DNA from: Hyphomicrobiales bacterium
Lineage (GTDB): Bacteria; Pseudomonadota; Alphaproteobacteria; Rhizobiales; Rhizobiaceae
NCBI GenBank assembly: GCA_030456445.1
Contig: JAKDNM010000001.1
Location: 1-64,000 of the forward strand
DNA: 64,000 nucleotides
Direction: 5' to 3'
Positions 36,457 to 44,451 of this stretch are shown here, piece by piece. The notes below the pieces were generated by a model, which searched no databases, was not told the DNA's origin, and saw nothing but the letters and a program-made list of their open reading frames with translations. Position numbers and translations under genes: made by a program. The stretch's first letter is position 1, and the number at the start of each line of letters is the position of its first letter.

Positions 36457-37020
36457 ATGAAGGCAATCGAGTCGGTGCAAACCGCCCTTATCGTCATGCA
36501 TTATCAAACCGACATTCTCGGGTTCTTTCCGTTGGTCGCGCCAACCTTGCTCGCCAATACGCGCAAGCTATGTGACGCGGCGCGGGCCAAAGGCGTCAGC
36601 GTTTATTTCGCTAACCTCCGGTTTAGTCCAGGCTATCCGGAAGTCAGCCCATTGAACAAGAACGGGCAGGGGCTCAGACACCTCGGCCTCTTCGTTGACG
36701 ACTGGACTGCGCCGGAGTTAGGCCAGCAGGCTAGTGAACCGGTCATCATCGCGCAGCGCGCGAGCGTGTTCTACGGTACAGATCTGCAAGCACGACTTTT
36801 CTCACAAGGTATCGATTCACTGATTATGGTAGGCATCGCGTCGACCGGTGTCGTGCTGTCGTCGGTCGCGTATGCGAGCGACGCGGACTTCCGCCTGTAT
36901 ACCGTCAAGGACTGCTGTTATGATCCAGATCAAGTGGTACATGAACATCTGTTCTCCACAGCATTCGATTCTCGCACCACGGTCATGTCGCTTGCGGATG
37001 CTTTGCCGCTGCTCGCCTAG
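36457..37020 (+). CDS. Isochorismatase-family hydrolase lacking the catalytic Cys
   Basis: The 187-residue protein has the isochorismatase-like alpha/beta fold: ALIVMHYQTDILGFF, VYFANLRFSPGYPEV, QRASVFYGTDLQARL and GIDSLIMVGIASTGVVLSSV. In cysteine hydrolases of this fold the last motif carries the nucleophilic Cys (GIATxxCV); here Val stands at that place, as in true isochorismatases and a set of unassigned paralogues. The Asp in MHYQTDI is kept, while the usual catalytic Lys region reads QRASVF. A Cys-dependent amidohydrolase reaction is therefore unlikely. It has its own AAGGAGAAG site and no operon partner. Confidence 0.85.
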   Translation: MKAIESVQTALIVMHYQTDILGFFPLVAPTLLANTRKLCDAARAKGVSVYFANLRFSPGYPEVSPLNKNGQGLRHLGLFVDDWTAPELGQQASEPVIIAQRASVFYGTDLQARLFSQGIDSLIMVGIASTGVVLSSVAYASDADFRLYTVKDCCYDPDQVVHEHLFSTAFDSRTTVMSLADALPLLA

Positions 37021-37085
37021 GCGTTCAACCGGGGTTTTGTTGCAACGGCTGAAGGGAAGCGCATAAATGCCTAGTCCGAGGCCAA

Positions 37086-37290
37086 TTATGCGGCAAGAAT
37101 TGCGAACTGCTCGGCCAGGGATGGATTCGCATTGAAGGCGTATCTCGCCTGTCGTCTGTGCATCATGTGAACCATTTAGTTGCCGGACAGGATAGTCGCA
37201 GCTGATGCCTGTGATTTGAAGCCCAGCATTGGCCGGACGCGGCGCTTGATGCGCCGATAGTCCTGCTCGATTCGGTTATTCGAGTGCGTG
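37086..37290 (-). pseudogene. IS6-family transposase, C-terminal remnant
   Basis: The minus strand reads NNRIEQDYRRIKRRVRPMLG, then FKSQASAATILSGN followed by an in-frame TAA, then MVHMMHRRQARYAFNANPSL and LAEQFAILAA with the natural stop at 37086. This is the catalytic-Glu helix and C terminus of an IS6-family transposase with a nonsense mutation where relatives have SGIEMVHMM. Sequence upstream of NNRIEQ is not in frame with the rest of the protein. It is a separate, older fragment from the N-terminal half at 34.9 kb. Confidence 0.85.
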
Positions 37291-37454
37291 CAATTGTGCA
37301 GGAGATGCCGCCAGGAAAATGCTGATTTTCAAAGCGCTGCGACCTGCCGACGTCAGATCCATCATTAGCATCGCCGCGCTCAAATTTCAGCGCGGCAACA
37401 GCCAGGAATTTTCGCTCTTCGCCGCATTTGGAGTTCGACAAAGGAATTTGTACG

Positions 37455-37967
37455 ATGTCAAAAGTCTTCTTTGTTTCCGGCCGGCTGGCGTTTCGGCAAT
37501 TTGAACTGGGCGACGTGCCGGCCCTAAGTCAAATCGTCTCGGACCCATCTGTCATGTGTTTCGTAGGTGACGGAGTGCCATTGTCTACGGAACAGGCCTT
37601 ACTTTGGATCGAGCGGTCGCGCGCAAATGTCAAGCGCTTTGGCTATGGCACTGGCGCGGTGGTAGAAAATGCCACCAAGACTTTAATCGGATGGGCGGGG
37701 TTTGCCAGGCCGGAGGGGCGCCCCGAAGAAATCGTTTACGGCCTGGGTGCTCCGCATTGGGGCAAAGGTTATGGTGCGGAGTTACTCGACCACCTGCTCG
37801 GCTTCGGGCTTGATGTGGTTGGGCTCACGCAACTGAGGGCCTCCGTCGATCCTCGCAACGACAGGTCGATCTCGCTGTTGCAAAAGCGTGGATTTCGATT
37901 GGTGGATACCCAATATGATGGTGATCCATACTCGCACCAGTACTTGTTCTGCGCCGCTTCGCCGTGA
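37455..37967 (+). CDS. GNAT-family acetyltransferase (RimJ/RimL-like)
   Basis: The 170-residue protein transfers an acetyl group from acetyl-CoA to an unknown amine. Family features are GRLAFRQFELGDVPALSQIV at the start, ERSRANVKRFGYGTGAVVEN, the acetyl-CoA loop GAPHWGKGYGAELLDHLLGF (Q/RxxGxG/A as W-GKGYGAE) near 105, and VDPRNDRSISLLQKRGFRLV. ATG 37455 is selected because the RLxLRxF-type motif follows closely. The upstream region contains IS6 debris. It stands alone. Confidence 0.9.
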   Translation: MSKVFFVSGRLAFRQFELGDVPALSQIVSDPSVMCFVGDGVPLSTEQALLWIERSRANVKRFGYGTGAVVENATKTLIGWAGFARPEGRPEEIVYGLGAPHWGKGYGAELLDHLLGFGLDVVGLTQLRASVDPRNDRSISLLQKRGFRLVDTQYDGDPYSHQYLFCAASP

Positions 37968-38215
37968 GATCTGGCAGACCCGGCCGGGAGGGCGTTGCGG
38001 TTATCGAGCATTGCTCGGCTAAGTTTCGTACATCAAGAGAACTATGCAGAGTTATATTGCAACCGTTACCAAAGTCAGCTCGCGGATTTCAAGGATGAAT
38101 CATTCGACGGGAACGCTTTTTCAGAAATGCCGTCAATTCTGCAAATCGAAGTCTATCCACTTTTAACGGACTCGCTAAGGTCGCGTCTCGTGTGTCCAGC
38201 CCGATAGGAGAGAAC

Positions 38216-38596
38216 ATGCCTCTGTCACAGATTTCAATGCGGAAGGGGAAGTCAAAAGAGTTTAGGCGTGCCGTAATGGACGGTATCTATAGCGCCATGC
38301 GACGGTCGTTCGCTGTGCCGGACGACGATCGGTTCATGACGTTCAGCGAGTTTGGCAGTACTAACTTTTCGTACGGTTATCGTTATCCGAATGTAGACAG
38401 GAGCGATGACCTCATCATCATCCAGATAACCGCGAGCAACAATCGGACCAAGGAGCAGAAGCTCGCGCTTTACAAAGCGATTAATGAAGAACTCGTGGAA
38501 GTCGGAATCCGGCCGGACGACATTTTTATAAACATCGTCGAAGTTCTCCCGGAGAACTGGTCATTTGGTCGCGGCATAGCTCAGAATATTGAGTGA
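38216..38596 (+). CDS. Tautomerase-family protein
   Basis: The 126-residue protein belongs to the tautomerase superfamily, in which the N-terminal proline exposed after Met removal is the catalytic base. The start PLSQISMRKGKSKEFRRAVM carries Pro1, and DDRFMTFSEFGSTNFSYGY and IIIQITASNNRTKEQKLALY follow the family plan, as does DDIFINIVEVLPENWSFGRG near the end. AGGAG lies seven bases before ATG 38216; a start at 38192 would bury Pro1 and is rejected. It is a single gene interrupted from its right-hand neighbour by an IS3 element. Confidence 0.92.
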   Translation: MPLSQISMRKGKSKEFRRAVMDGIYSAMRRSFAVPDDDRFMTFSEFGSTNFSYGYRYPNVDRSDDLIIIQITASNNRTKEQKLALYKAINEELVEVGIRPDDIFINIVEVLPENWSFGRGIAQNIE

Positions 38597-38727
38597 AGAC
38601 GGAGTCATTTTCGTGCTGGAGTGTTCATCGATCATCTCTAGAGCGTCGGCGATTGTTAAGGTGACGTGTGACCTGAGCCCCGTCTTCCCTCCAGTTTTCA
38701 GGAGAGTCTTGAGTTTTCAATCTGGCC

Positions 38728-39567
38728 TTATGCGGCCTGTTTATCCAGAGCGATTTTCAAAGCGAACTCGCTGGGTGTGATGTTGCCCAGCGAAGAGTGT
38801 GGTCTGTTTCGGTTGTAGTCCTCCTTCCATGCTGTGATTTCTGTCCTGGCCTGCGTCAGAGACGAGAACAGCGTTTCGTTGAGGCATTCGTCACGGAAGC
38901 TGCCGTTGAAGCTTTCCACGAAGCCGTTCTGCATCGGCTTGCCCGGTGCGATGTAATGCCACTCAACCTGGCTGCCCTGGCACCATTCGAGAACGGCCAT
39001 GCTCGTCATCTCCGTTCCATTGTCGGAGACAATCGTTCGTGGCTTTCCTCGGCGCACGATGACGGCATCGAGTTTCCGCGCAAGCCGCCGACCTGAGAGC
39101 GACGTGTCGGCGACCAGCGCCAGGCATTCGCGGGTGAAGTCATCGACAACGGCCAGGACCCGAAAGCGGCGACCATCCGTAAAAGCGTCGCTGATGAAGT
39201 CGAGGCTCCAGCGCTCGTTCGGACGCGAGGGCAGTGCCAAAGGTCGTCGCGTTCCCAAGGCCCGCTTGCGCCCGCCACGTTTGCGCACCGTCAGATTCTC
39301 TTCCCGATAGAGACGCCGCAGCTTCTTCAGGTTCATGACGATCCCCTGCCGACCCAGCATGACGTGAATGCGCCGATACCCGAAACGACGACGCTCGCAC
39401 GCCACCAGTTTCATAGCCTCACGGATATGAGCATCATCAGGCCGAATGCTGCGGTATCGCATGCTCGACCGGTCAACCGACAAAACCTCACACGCCCGAC
39501 GCTGGCTCACACCATGCTTCTCGCAGACATGAACCACAGCATCCCGCTTTACATCGGGCGTCACCAT
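38728..39567 (-). CDS. IS3-family transposase OrfB (DDE catalytic subunit)
   Basis: The 279-residue frame holds an HTH_21 segment ([20 protein letters not shown]) and the rve integrase core with the DDE residues in [24 protein letters not shown] and [38 protein letters not shown] ends the catalytic domain. OrfB overlaps OrfA by seven bases in a different frame, so the active OrfAB fusion is expected through -1 ribosomal frameshifting, as in other IS3 elements. All catalytic positions are intact. Confidence 0.95.
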   Translation of the reverse strand: MVTPDVKRDAVVHVCEKHGVSQRRACEVLSVDRSSMRYRSIRPDDAHIREAMKLVACERRRFGYRRIHVMLGRQGIVMNLKKLRRLYREENLTVRKRGGRKRALGTRRPLALPSRPNERWSLDFISDAFTDGRRFRVLAVVDDFTRECLALVADTSLSGRRLARKLDAVIVRRGKPRTIVSDNGTEMTSMAVLEWCQGSQVEWHYIAPGKPMQNGFVESFNGSFRDECLNETLFSSLTQARTEITAWKEDYNRNRPHSSLGNITPSEFALKIALDKQAA

Positions 39568-39827
39568 TTTTTTGAAGCGACATCCTTCAACATGGCGTTA
39601 TCCAGCATGGTCTCGGCGAGCAGCTTCTTCAGCCTGGCGTTCTCGTCCTCCAGAGCCTTCAACTTGCGGGCATCGGAAACCTCCATGCCGCCAAACTTCG
39701 CCTTGTATTTGTAGAACGTCGCTTCGGATATTCCGTGCTTGCGGCAGATATCGGCCGTCCTCAGGCCGTTCTCCTGCTCTTTCAATATCCCGATGATCTG
39801 TTCGTCCGTGAACCGCGAATGCTTCAT
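39561..39827 (-). CDS. IS3-family transposase OrfA
   Basis: The 88-residue frame has a helix-turn-helix ([40 protein letters not shown]) followed by a leucine-rich coiled coil ([20 protein letters not shown]), which mediates multimerisation in IS3 transposases. ATG 39827 is selected because relatives start MK.SRFT; twelve codons are open upstream. The end overlaps OrfB at KDVASKKW, the usual frameshift window. Confidence 0.94.
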   Translation of the reverse strand: MKHSRFTDEQIIGILKEQENGLRTADICRKHGISEATFYKYKAKFGGMEVSDARKLKALEDENARLKKLLAETMLDNAMLKDVASKKW

Positions 39828-39915
39828 GCCGTCCGTCTCCTTCAGTGTGACGGACTCTACCAAAATATGGCGGAAAATCAGGGGCTCAGGTCACGTGCTG
39901 TCGCACGTCTGAGTA

Positions 39916-39991
39916 GATAGCCGAACCATTGATGAGACGATCAACATTCAGGGAGCGATCGGGACCTCACACTGAGAAAAGAGACGTTTGG
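39916..39991 (-). repeat. 76-bp inverted repeat, copy B
   Basis: Its reverse complement matches 35046-35121 at 72 of 76 positions, including the sequence that encodes the C terminus and stop of the TetR gene there. Here it is an isolated fragment 23 bases from the right end of the IS3 element and next to a LysR remnant. Similarity stops abruptly at both sides. Confidence 0.9.
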
Positions 39992-40046
39992 GCGTCAATT
40001 GTATCGTCTGCAAAGCCGCCCCCGCAGCCGTTGCGCACTGGCGCAA

Positions 40047-40192
40047 TTATGAAGACGAGAACCACGTCCACGCTGTAGCCTTCCTCAGCGGCTCATTGGC
40101 GATAACCCGAGAAGCGAAATCCATCACAGCGCGGATCGCGGAGTTCTTACGCAAATCGCGGTGAACCACGAGCCAGACCTCACGGGCATAAT
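40047..40192 (-). pseudogene. LysR-family regulator C-terminal remnant
   Basis: The minus strand encodes YYAREVWLVVHRDLRKNSAI, then RAVMDFASRVIANEPLRK and a stop at 40047-40049. The phrase REVWLVVHRDLR..aAIRAVMDF is the usual C-terminal end of many LysR effector domains. Nothing upstream (toward 40200) continues the frame, because the MFS gene occupies that side. It is a fragment left by deletion. Confidence 0.65.
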
Positions 40193-40219
40193 ACCGCCTT
40201 TGCGTGGATCAGTTTCCCC

Positions 40220-41446
40220 TTACTCGGCCGGTTGAGCTTGTCTGCCTGCGGCGACTTCAGTCTGCATGCCGGAGAGGCTGCGCTGGCCGAGAGCTACGGT
40301 CAAAACGGTTGCCGCAGCCGCCGCAACAGATACCCAGAAGCCGTTCTGTGCGCCGTAGTTGTCGACGACCCAGCCCGAGACGAATGAACCTAGCGCCATG
40401 CCAATGCCAATGCCGGTCATAACCCAGGTGACGCCTTCGGTCAGCATGGACTCCGGAACCCGCCGCTCGATCAGGCCGAAGGCCGTGATGAAAGTCGGCG
40501 AAATAGCGACACCACTCAGGAAGATGGCAGCCGCGAGAAGCGCGACCGAGCTGCCGGCAATCAACAATGGCAGGGTGGCCAGGGCGAGAACACTGACGGC
40601 GATCAGCATCTGGCGCTGGAGAGGCATTTTAGGATTGATCGCGCCGAGGACGAGGCCGAGCACAAACGATCCGACTGCATACACGCCGATGACAAAGCTT
40701 GCAGCACCCGGCTGGCCAAGTTCCTTCGTGATGGCGACAGAGGTCACTTCGGCCGTGGCGAAGATCGCCCCGACGAAGACCAGCGCCAGCGTGACAATCT
40801 GAACCGGACGCAGCCTGATAGCCGAGCCCCGTGGGGCATCACTGTCAAGCGCCCGCACCTTCGGTTCGGTCGACCGCTGCAGGAGAAATGCAGCCGTGCC
40901 GAACGTTAGGAATGCAGTGCTGGCGAGCATACCGGCTTCCGGGAAGAGCGACACGGAAAGACCGACCGAGAGTGAGGCGCCCGCGATGTAGATCAGTTCG
41001 TCAGCAGCCGACTCGAAGGCGAAGGCGGTGTTCATCTCCGGGCGATCGCGGAACATTTCGCTCCAACGGGCCCGAACCATCGCCGATATGCTGGGCATCG
41101 TCGCGGCGGCCAATGCAGAGGCGAACAGTGTCCAGACGGGCCAGCTCTGGTTCACAGCCGTAATCAGCACCAGAAAGGCGGCGACCGACACGAGCGCCGC
41201 AGGGGCGACAACGGCGGCCTGGCCGAAGCGATCGACAAGACGGGATAGTTGCGGCGACACAAACGCGTTTGTCAGGGCGAATGTTGCCGAAATGGCGCCA
41301 GCCAGCCAGTACTCGCCATAAGTCTGGGACAGCATGGTGATAATACCGATTGGCGCCATCGCTACGGGTAGACGTGCGATGAACGCGGCCGCTGAGAAGC
41401 CCTTGGCTCCCGGCGCCCTGAATATTTCTGCATAGGGATTTGACAT
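40220..41446 (-). CDS. MFS transporter regulated by a divergent TetR
   Basis: The 408-residue, 12-helix protein begins SNPYAEIFRAPGAKGFSAAA and carries LARLPVAMAPIGIITMLSQT-like helix 1 sequence, SPQLSRLVDRFGQAAVVAP (motif-A equivalent) and RARWSEMFRDRPEMNTAFAF, typical of a Rhizobium/Streptomyces MFS group annotated as drug exporters. AAGGAG precedes ATG 41446. It is divergent from a TetR gene, with three repeated ATACG-N3-CGTAT sites between them, so induction by its substrate is likely. The substrate is not known. Confidence 0.9.
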   Translation of the reverse strand: MSNPYAEIFRAPGAKGFSAAAFIARLPVAMAPIGIITMLSQTYGEYWLAGAISATFALTNAFVSPQLSRLVDRFGQAAVVAPAALVSVAAFLVLITAVNQSWPVWTLFASALAAATMPSISAMVRARWSEMFRDRPEMNTAFAFESAADELIYIAGASLSVGLSVSLFPEAGMLASTAFLTFGTAAFLLQRSTEPKVRALDSDAPRGSAIRLRPVQIVTLALVFVGAIFATAEVTSVAITKELGQPGAASFVIGVYAVGSFVLGLVLGAINPKMPLQRQMLIAVSVLALATLPLLIAGSSVALLAAAIFLSGVAISPTFITAFGLIERRVPESMLTEGVTWVMTGIGIGMALGSFVSGWVVDNYGAQNGFWVSVAAAAATVLTVALGQRSLSGMQTEVAAGRQAQPAE

Positions 41447-41483
41447 TTGAGAGGCTCCTTGATCAGCAGCGCACGTCACGTAT

Positions 41484-41549
41484 ATACTCGGCGTATGTGA
41501 GTGAAATAATTGCATACGTTGCGTACGTCAACTAAAATACGGAGCGTAT
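41484..41549. promoter_or_regulatory. Three tandem palindromic TetR operators
   Basis: Three copies of a 5-3-5 dyad lie between the MFS and TetR starts: ATACT-CGG-CGTAT at 41484-41496, ATACG-TTG-CGTAC at 41514-41526 and ATACG-GAG-CGTAT at 41537-41549. The last one touches the proposed GTG start of the TetR gene. The repetition and position make autoregulation plus repression of the efflux gene very likely. Confidence 0.75.
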
Positions 41550-42161
41550 GTGAAAAAGGAAATCACGGTGCGAAAGTCGCGCAAGGAGATGATCGCCGAG
41601 ACCCGGGCGAAGCTGATTGCTGCCGCGCGCCACACTTTCGGTACGGTCGGCTACAACGATTCGAACATGGACGAGTTCACCGCAGAGGTGGGACTGACCC
41701 GTGGCGCCCTCTACCATCACTTCGGTGACAAGCAGGGCCTGCTGCGGGCGGTCATCGAGGAAATCGATTCAGAGATGACTGCGCGCCTGAAGGAGATATC
41801 GGGGCGTGCGCCGACACGCTGGCAGGGCTTTATCGATGAATGGATCGGCTATATCGAGATGGCGCTCGAGCCGGAGATCCAGCGTATCATGTTCCGTGAT
41901 GGACCGGCGGTTCTTGGTGATATTTCCCAGTGGCCGAACACCAATGGCTGTGTCATGGCTCTGAAGGAAAGCCTGGATGAGCTCAAAGCCAATGGTGTGC
42001 TTGTAGACCTCGACACGGAGGGCGCTGCACGCCTGATCAATGGCGCCAGCAGCCACGCAGCCACATGGATTGCCAGTTCCGACAATCCCGAGGAAACCTC
42101 CAGGAAGGCAGTGGCAGGCTTTCGCACCTTGCTTGAAGGGCTTCGTGTCAAGAATGGCTGA
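41550..42161 (+). CDS. TetR-family regulator of the divergent MFS gene
   Basis: The 203-residue protein has a TetR DNA-binding domain (RAKLIAAARHTFGTVGYNDS, MDEFTAEVGLTRGALYHHFG, DKQGLLRAVIEEID) and a C-terminal region of the TetR_C group with IEMALEPEIQRIMFRDGPAV. Two GTG starts are possible: 41550, directly at the third operator, and 41568, six codons later, which has a better AAGGA spacing. It is divergent from an MFS exporter and almost surely represses it through the three dyads between the genes. Confidence 0.93.
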   Translation: MKKEITVRKSRKEMIAETRAKLIAAARHTFGTVGYNDSNMDEFTAEVGLTRGALYHHFGDKQGLLRAVIEEIDSEMTARLKEISGRAPTRWQGFIDEWIGYIEMALEPEIQRIMFRDGPAVLGDISQWPNTNGCVMALKESLDELKANGVLVDLDTEGAARLINGASSHAATWIASSDNPEETSRKAVAGFRTLLEGLRVKNG

Positions 42162-42374
42162 GGACCCGCAGGGCCACGCCGCGGGGCCGCTTTCGTCAGC
42201 CGTCCGACGATGGCATGAGGCACCTCAGATTGGCTGTTGACCTTCTAATTACTTGAAGGAGTGGGGTCTGCCTACGTCGACGAAGGGAGACCGAAATGAG
42301 CACGGCCGAGGACCCGACAATCAGTTGCGGCTCAAGCTGCGCTCCCTCGTCGGGCCACACACAAATGCCTTTGG

Positions 42375-42650
42375 TCATCGCCTGCGCACTCCATGCGGGA
42401 GATCAGACAGAGGGCGGCTGACATCCGGGTTCGCTAACGAAAAAGGCGCCGCTAGCACGATCAGAGCGGCCGTTTGGCCGAAAATATTGCCTTCCGGATC
42501 AGCTGGATACTGCACAAGTCCCTGCCCCGGAAAAGTGTTGCGTTCCCATTCGGCTGAGCCACCCGCAACAATCAGGGCGTTCAGGCGCGTCTCAATGTCA
42601 TCCACCTCGAACCACAAGGTAACGGCCTGGTCCAGATGTTGTTGGAGTTA
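42375..42650 (-). pseudogene. Glyoxalase/VOC-family protein fragment
   Basis: The minus strand reads QAVTLWFEVDDIETRLNALI, AGGSAEWERNTFPGQGLVQY and PADPEGNIFGQ, the second half of a vicinal-oxygen-chelate domain with the metal-ligand Glu region. The N-terminal half is missing: the frame runs directly into the end of the next gene upstream. The C terminus continues into a tail unlike the family. It follows a TetR-controlled MFS operon on the same strand and was probably once part of it. Confidence 0.7.
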
Positions 42651-43115
42651 TCGGGCGTTCGTCAGAAAGGTTGTATGTGATGGAAGGTGCCGTTCCGCCC
42701 TGAGAATGATTAGATCATACCACGACATCTCGCTGTCAGATAAGAAAATCCCATTACGGTTGTGAGCGATCAACCGAACCATGGATCTCGATTGGTGCTC
42801 AGAGAGCTTTTCTGCTGCGGACGCGAACGCTGCGCCATTGTATTTCATCGAAGCGACACGTTCGTCATGATTGGTACGGGCGGTAAGGAACGCGATCGCC
42901 GCACGGTCCATAGCGGGCTTGTTATCTACCACTGCCGGTTCTCCAGCGAGTGTCTTCTCGACGGCAGCCGCCAGTATTTCATCGCTCAAAGCAATGTGAC
43001 AGAGCCGCCATTCGATCTCAGTCCGATCTTCTGTATTGAGTTGCCTTGCCTTGTCGATCCCTTCCGCAGCAGCGATCAAGGAATGGTAAGCTCGCACAAG
43101 CTTGGTTGTATCCAT
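42648..43115 (-). CDS. Hypothetical protein, possibly DinB-like
   Basis: The 155-residue protein is predicted mainly helical: KLVRAYHSLIAAAEGIDKAR, IEWRLCHIALSDEILAAAVE, MDRAAIAFLTARTNHDERVA and SDSEMSWYDLIILRAERHLP. The HIALSDEIL phrase and the four-helix arrangement recall DinB/YfiT proteins, but the metal-binding His triad is not clear, so the assignment is weak. It starts 15 bases after the MFS stop and is the second gene of that operon. The divergent TetR gene at 44452 is the likely regulator. Confidence 0.7.
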   Translation of the reverse strand: MDTTKLVRAYHSLIAAAEGIDKARQLNTEDRTEIEWRLCHIALSDEILAAAVEKTLAGEPAVVDNKPAMDRAAIAFLTARTNHDERVASMKYNGAAFASAAEKLSEHQSRSMVRLIAHNRNGIFLSDSEMSWYDLIILRAERHLPSHTTFLTNAR

Positions 43116-43130
43116 ATCCAGTTCTCTCTC

Positions 43131-44366
43131 TCAACTTGTAATACAGGAGCCGGATGAATTTCTCCCAAGCTCTCGATGGTTCATGAAGAGAAGCAGTAAG
43201 GCGCCGAAAGTCAGAGGGATAAGCGCAGCGGCGAATATCTGTACAGCCATCAGCGAACCTAGAACCGTTGCCAGGAAGCCGGCACCGATCACTGGCATGC
43301 CAACACCGAGATAGACGATGACGAAGAAGGCGGAGGCAGTTTCCGCTTGCTTATCTCTCGGGGCCAGCCTGTTGATTTCGGTCATTCCGCCGAGGAAGAT
43401 CAGGCCATGGCCCAGCCCTGCCGCAACCGATGCTACGATCAGGAGAGGTAGGGACATTGCGTGTCCGGCAACGATAAGGGTGACGAGCCCCAACAACAAA
43501 AGTATCAGACCGGCACCTAGCAGTTTGAGCGGTGATTTTCCGTAGCCGGCAATTTGCGCACCTATCGAACAAGCCAACATCAAGGTCACCGTAGTACCTG
43601 CAACGGCAAGATTGGTTATGCCAGAAAGCTTCAGCACGTAGGCAGGCACAAGGCTGAGTGAGAGCCCGACTACGCCAAAGGCGAGAAAATTGGCTGACCC
43701 ACTCACGGCAAAGACACGCCCCATCCCGACCGGGATGGATGGCCGACGCAGGCGCCATCTGGTTCGGGTCGAACTATCGGGCAATGATGTCATGAACGTC
43801 AGCGCAATCAGGAGGAACGCGATCTCTAAAACGAAAGACGTTACAAATGGCGCTGGTGCATATTGAGCAAGAACACCCGCGACAAGGGGCCCAACACCAA
43901 GTCCTCCGAGCGAAGCGACTGTCGTAACAAATGCAGCACGACGTCGATTGCCAGTTGGTTCATTTTCATTCAGAACTGCTGTTAGTGCTCCCGACGCGGC
44001 TCCCACCGCCAGCCCTTGCAGAATCCGCGCCGTGAATAGCCAAGCTGTACTGCTTGCAAGGGAAAAGACGGCAGACCCGGCGATGGCAAGACCCACGCTG
44101 GGCAGAAGCACGCGGCGCCGCCCGATCGAATCCGATAGTGGACCGCCAATCAGTAGTGCCGGGACGAGAGCTGCCACATAGGCGGCAAATATCAGTGTTG
44201 TCACGAGCGTTGTATGACCAAACATCTGCTCATATCCGCGATACAGTGGCGTCGGTAGATTAGTCCCGGTAAGCAGAATGAAGATTGTATAGGCGGCGGA
44301 CCAAAAGCCACCTTTGCGTGTAAGGTCGGCATCGGTGTTTTGCGTTTGGGTTTGTGCTTCCGACAT
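43131..44366 (-). CDS. MFS efflux transporter
   Basis: The 411-residue protein has about 12 helices. The first loop motif (motif A) reads GGPLSDSIGRRRVLLPSVGL, and helix 5 has the drug-antiporter-like GVGPLVAGVLAQYAPAPFV. These place it with MFS drug exporters. ATG 44366 lies 86 bases from a divergent TetR gene, with a TTGACTGA palindrome between them. It heads an operon with a hypothetical gene and a broken VOC gene. Confidence 0.92.
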   Translation of the reverse strand: MSEAQTQTQNTDADLTRKGGFWSAAYTIFILLTGTNLPTPLYRGYEQMFGHTTLVTTLIFAAYVAALVPALLIGGPLSDSIGRRRVLLPSVGLAIAGSAVFSLASSTAWLFTARILQGLAVGAASGALTAVLNENEPTGNRRRAAFVTTVASLGGLGVGPLVAGVLAQYAPAPFVTSFVLEIAFLLIALTFMTSLPDSSTRTRWRLRRPSIPVGMGRVFAVSGSANFLAFGVVGLSLSLVPAYVLKLSGITNLAVAGTTVTLMLACSIGAQIAGYGKSPLKLLGAGLILLLLGLVTLIVAGHAMSLPLLIVASVAAGLGHGLIFLGGMTEINRLAPRDKQAETASAFFVIVYLGVGMPVIGAGFLATVLGSLMAVQIFAAALIPLTFGALLLLFMNHRELGRNSSGSCITS

Positions 44367-44404
44367 GCTAGTGATCCTCGTGACTGAACGGACGTCAGTC
44401 GTAA

Positions 44405-44427
44405 TTGACTGACAGTCATTCAGTCAA
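44405..44427. promoter_or_regulatory. Palindromic TetR operator
   Basis: TTGACTGA, seven bases, TCAGTCAA forms a perfect 8-7-8 dyad 24 bases before the TetR start and 39 bases before the divergent MFS start. Further GACTGA/TCAGTC half-sites lie at about 44381-44400, so binding could be cooperative. Confidence 0.7.
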
Positions 44428-44451
44428 GGGATTCGATCGGTAAAAGTCGCG

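Larger units (their letters stand above)
38669..39893 (-). mobile_element. IS3-family insertion sequence, 1225 bp, complete
   Basis: Both ends begin TGACCTGAGCCCC (38669 on the plus strand, 39893 on the minus strand), and the tetranucleotide CGTG directly flanks each end (38665-38668 and 39894-39897), a clean 4-bp target duplication. Two overlapping frames encode OrfA and OrfB on the minus strand. The intact ends, genes and duplication indicate a recent insertion, perhaps still active. Confidence 0.94.

Noticed and set aside
34572-37290. An IS6-bounded composite transposon carrying TetR, DUF2214 and the isochorismatase-like gene
   Set aside because: Neither IS6 remnant is complete and only one terminal repeat was found, so a mobile unit cannot be claimed; kept only as a possible history.
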